This document shows, in pieces, positions 62,500-64,000 of a stretch of DNA of 64,000 nt. The stretch's first letter is position 1. Each line of letters starts with the position of its first letter. The translations under genes were made by a program, and so were the position numbers. The notes beneath the pieces are model-generated. The model searched no databases and was not told where the DNA came from. It worked only from the letters and a program-made list of their open reading frames with translations. This DNA is from Hermatobates lingyangjiaoensis (taxonomy: Eukaryota; Arthropoda; Insecta; Hemiptera; Hermatobatidae): the NCBI GenBank assembly GCA_026182355.1, contig JAPFBL010000255.1, positions 2,604,001-2,668,000 of the forward strand, in the 5' to 3' direction.

Positions 62500-63105
62500 A
62501 GTACACTATTCGATGGGTAGTAATAAAAGTTATGCTTATTCTGTTCTTTGTTATGATTGTGAGCTTAACATATTTTGGACTTACGGGTAATGGGCTGTAT
62601 AAACATATTAAACAGCATTAATATAATATTAAAAATAGCAAAAAGTAGGGAAACATCAAATGCTTTATTTGTTTATAGTAATAAATTTAAGCATTCTAAA
62701 AGCCGGGAATAAGCCAAAGTATTGCTTTATGAAAAGCCGATCATTCAACTTAACGTTACTTACCCATGTCTCTTAAAAATAACTTTGATAACCGATGATA
62801 AGAAACATCAAGGACAAGCAATTGCCAAAGGTTACGAGACCAGTTGTCGCCCGCCCTACCTTCGCACCACATGTTGGATTGACTGGCATGTTTATGGTAC
62901 TGAAAATATTTATTCATGTACACCACCTGTTAGCCCTCTTTGACTCCCTCCTCTCCTTCCTTCCCTTGCCTTTTAGTTTTAGTTCTTTGAAAACGGGGCA
63001 ACACTCGAAAGTTCTCGGGACTGGAATCGATAAATATCAGTTTTATTTAAAAACTTTTCATAGACAGTATAAAATTACATACCTTACACACCCATTAAAC
63101 ATCTA
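62500..63105 (+). mobile_element. Possible decayed Penelope-like element (family G)
   Basis: Broken frames read SYAYSVLCYDCELN and, in another frame, GLYKHIKQH, reminiscent of the YxIxCxxC ... GxxLxxRIKxH layout of the PLE nuclease. Downstream, GAAAACGGGG, a short spacer and CTCGAAAGTTCTC (62987-63015) resemble a PLE tail. Frames are heavily broken, so the call is tentative. The two overlapping open frames at 62722-63106 are not considered host genes. Confidence 0.35.
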
Positions 63106-64000
63106 ACAAAATAGTGCTATAATTATGATACTAAAAATTTCAAAACTTACTTTCAAAGTGTGATTTGAACCTAGAAACTAAGAAATTATCCATAAAGATA
63201 TGACAGAGTTTACGTTAAAGGCGTGAAATACGAGTTGACTAAAGGGTAAAGCAGTATGAAACTCTTAAAAATACCAATATGTTTTAATACTAACGGTTTT
63301 CCTTACAACTTGCTTTTACTAACATCTAATTAATATTAATTTTTTCAGAAATGTATAAATATCAACTATATATTAATTTATTTACTTTAACCAACAAACT
63401 TGTTTTCATATCATAATGACTGAAATTTATAATGTTTTGAAATAATCAATTTATTATTTTAAAAGAGATATTCAGAAATTGATTTTTAATATTCGTGCAT
63501 TTGATGCGCGTAGCCTTATCAGGATAAAAAATGTTAACTTTCTAAATTCGGAAACAGAATATCAATCAATGCCAGTTACGACTTTGGCCATATATGACTG
63601 ATGGAAATGCACTCCTGCGGTGAATCAACTTAATTATACTTGACATTTACTGATTGTATTCGTCGAAGCAAACTCAGTAGATTTTGAAAAAAAAGGTGAA
63701 GTGTTTTCAGATATTATTCTTTATTAGTTCCTTCCCTATCTGGGTTTTATATTTGTATGAGTCATTTAGATGGATGAGTGTTGCGCACATTTGCTACAGC
63801 AGCCACTTCATTCATGATCCCTTCTCATCGTATAACAAGCTGTCCCAGGCTCAGTTTGTAAGGCGTGGCCTAATGACTTCGTGAAATAGTCAATTGTTCT
63901 AGATTGTTTTAAAGTTTAAACGTCTATGCTATATATGTTTGTTTTAGAGTACAGCACTAGATTTTAAGTACAATTTATTTGCTAAACCTTATCCTTGTAG
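63106..64000. other. AT-rich intergenic DNA, no gene seen
   Basis: Nothing recognised; the short frame at 63684-63884 shows no feature. Confidence 0.45.

Overview
The window reads as arthropod, most likely insect, nuclear DNA. It is strongly AT-rich, and almost all open frames are short and shadow-like. It has GT-AG splicing, TATA/initiator promoters and AATAAA-type poly(A) signals. The repeats include a 5'-truncated jockey-type LINE, a tRNA-derived SINE and many Penelope-like element (PLE) remnants. The order of insect cannot be fixed from the sequence.

Only two convincing host protein-coding genes are present. Both encode small secreted, cysteine-free proteins built from K/R-P-Y-P-V units, the composition of the Vajk-type cuticular protein family of insects. 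Gene 1 (plus strand, 33705-37808) has two coding exons around a 3.4 kb intron, a TATA box with a well-placed initiator, and a poly(A) signal just after the stop. Gene 2 (minus strand, 50338-49550) is a single-exon, 262-residue paralogue with 13 PYPV units. The genes converge and are 11.7 kb apart. Both probably export structural protein to the extracellular cuticle, so this looks like a small cuticular-gene neighbourhood. No partner gene of another family was recognised.

The rest is intergenic DNA and mobile-element debris. PLE remnants dominate. GIY-YIG endonuclease C-termini are legible near 7.3-7.8, 14.3-14.5, 26.6 and 61.7 kb, and weakly near 11.5 and 62.6 kb. Short 3' tails lie near 7.8-8.0, 9.5, 13.8, 14.6, 26.0, 29.0, 42.9, 53.6, 54.3, 58.8, 60.6 and 63.0 kb. 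Many tails abut (TA)n tracts and several are arranged tail-to-tail as palindromes. One such palindrome (42928-43142) has an 11-bp target-site duplication. Other elements are a jockey relic with an 11-bp TSD (44348-45136), a SINE with a 13-bp TSD (22155-22491) plus two further copies, two other LINE RT fragments, a 195-nt foldback element (3815-4009), and two copies of an unclassified repeat with a microsatellite core.

The points most worth a second look are: (i) the recurring layout CYGANGA, one extra base, a stem-loop, then GAAA, in PLE tails that otherwise differ, suggesting hammerhead-ribozyme relics; (ii) a nested palindrome at 54056-54626 in which the DNA flanking a PLE is itself duplicated in inverted orientation; (iii) a compact multi-hairpin structure at 52395-52493 closed by a perfect 10-bp stem; and (iv) GC-elevated islands without reading frames that may be regulatory.
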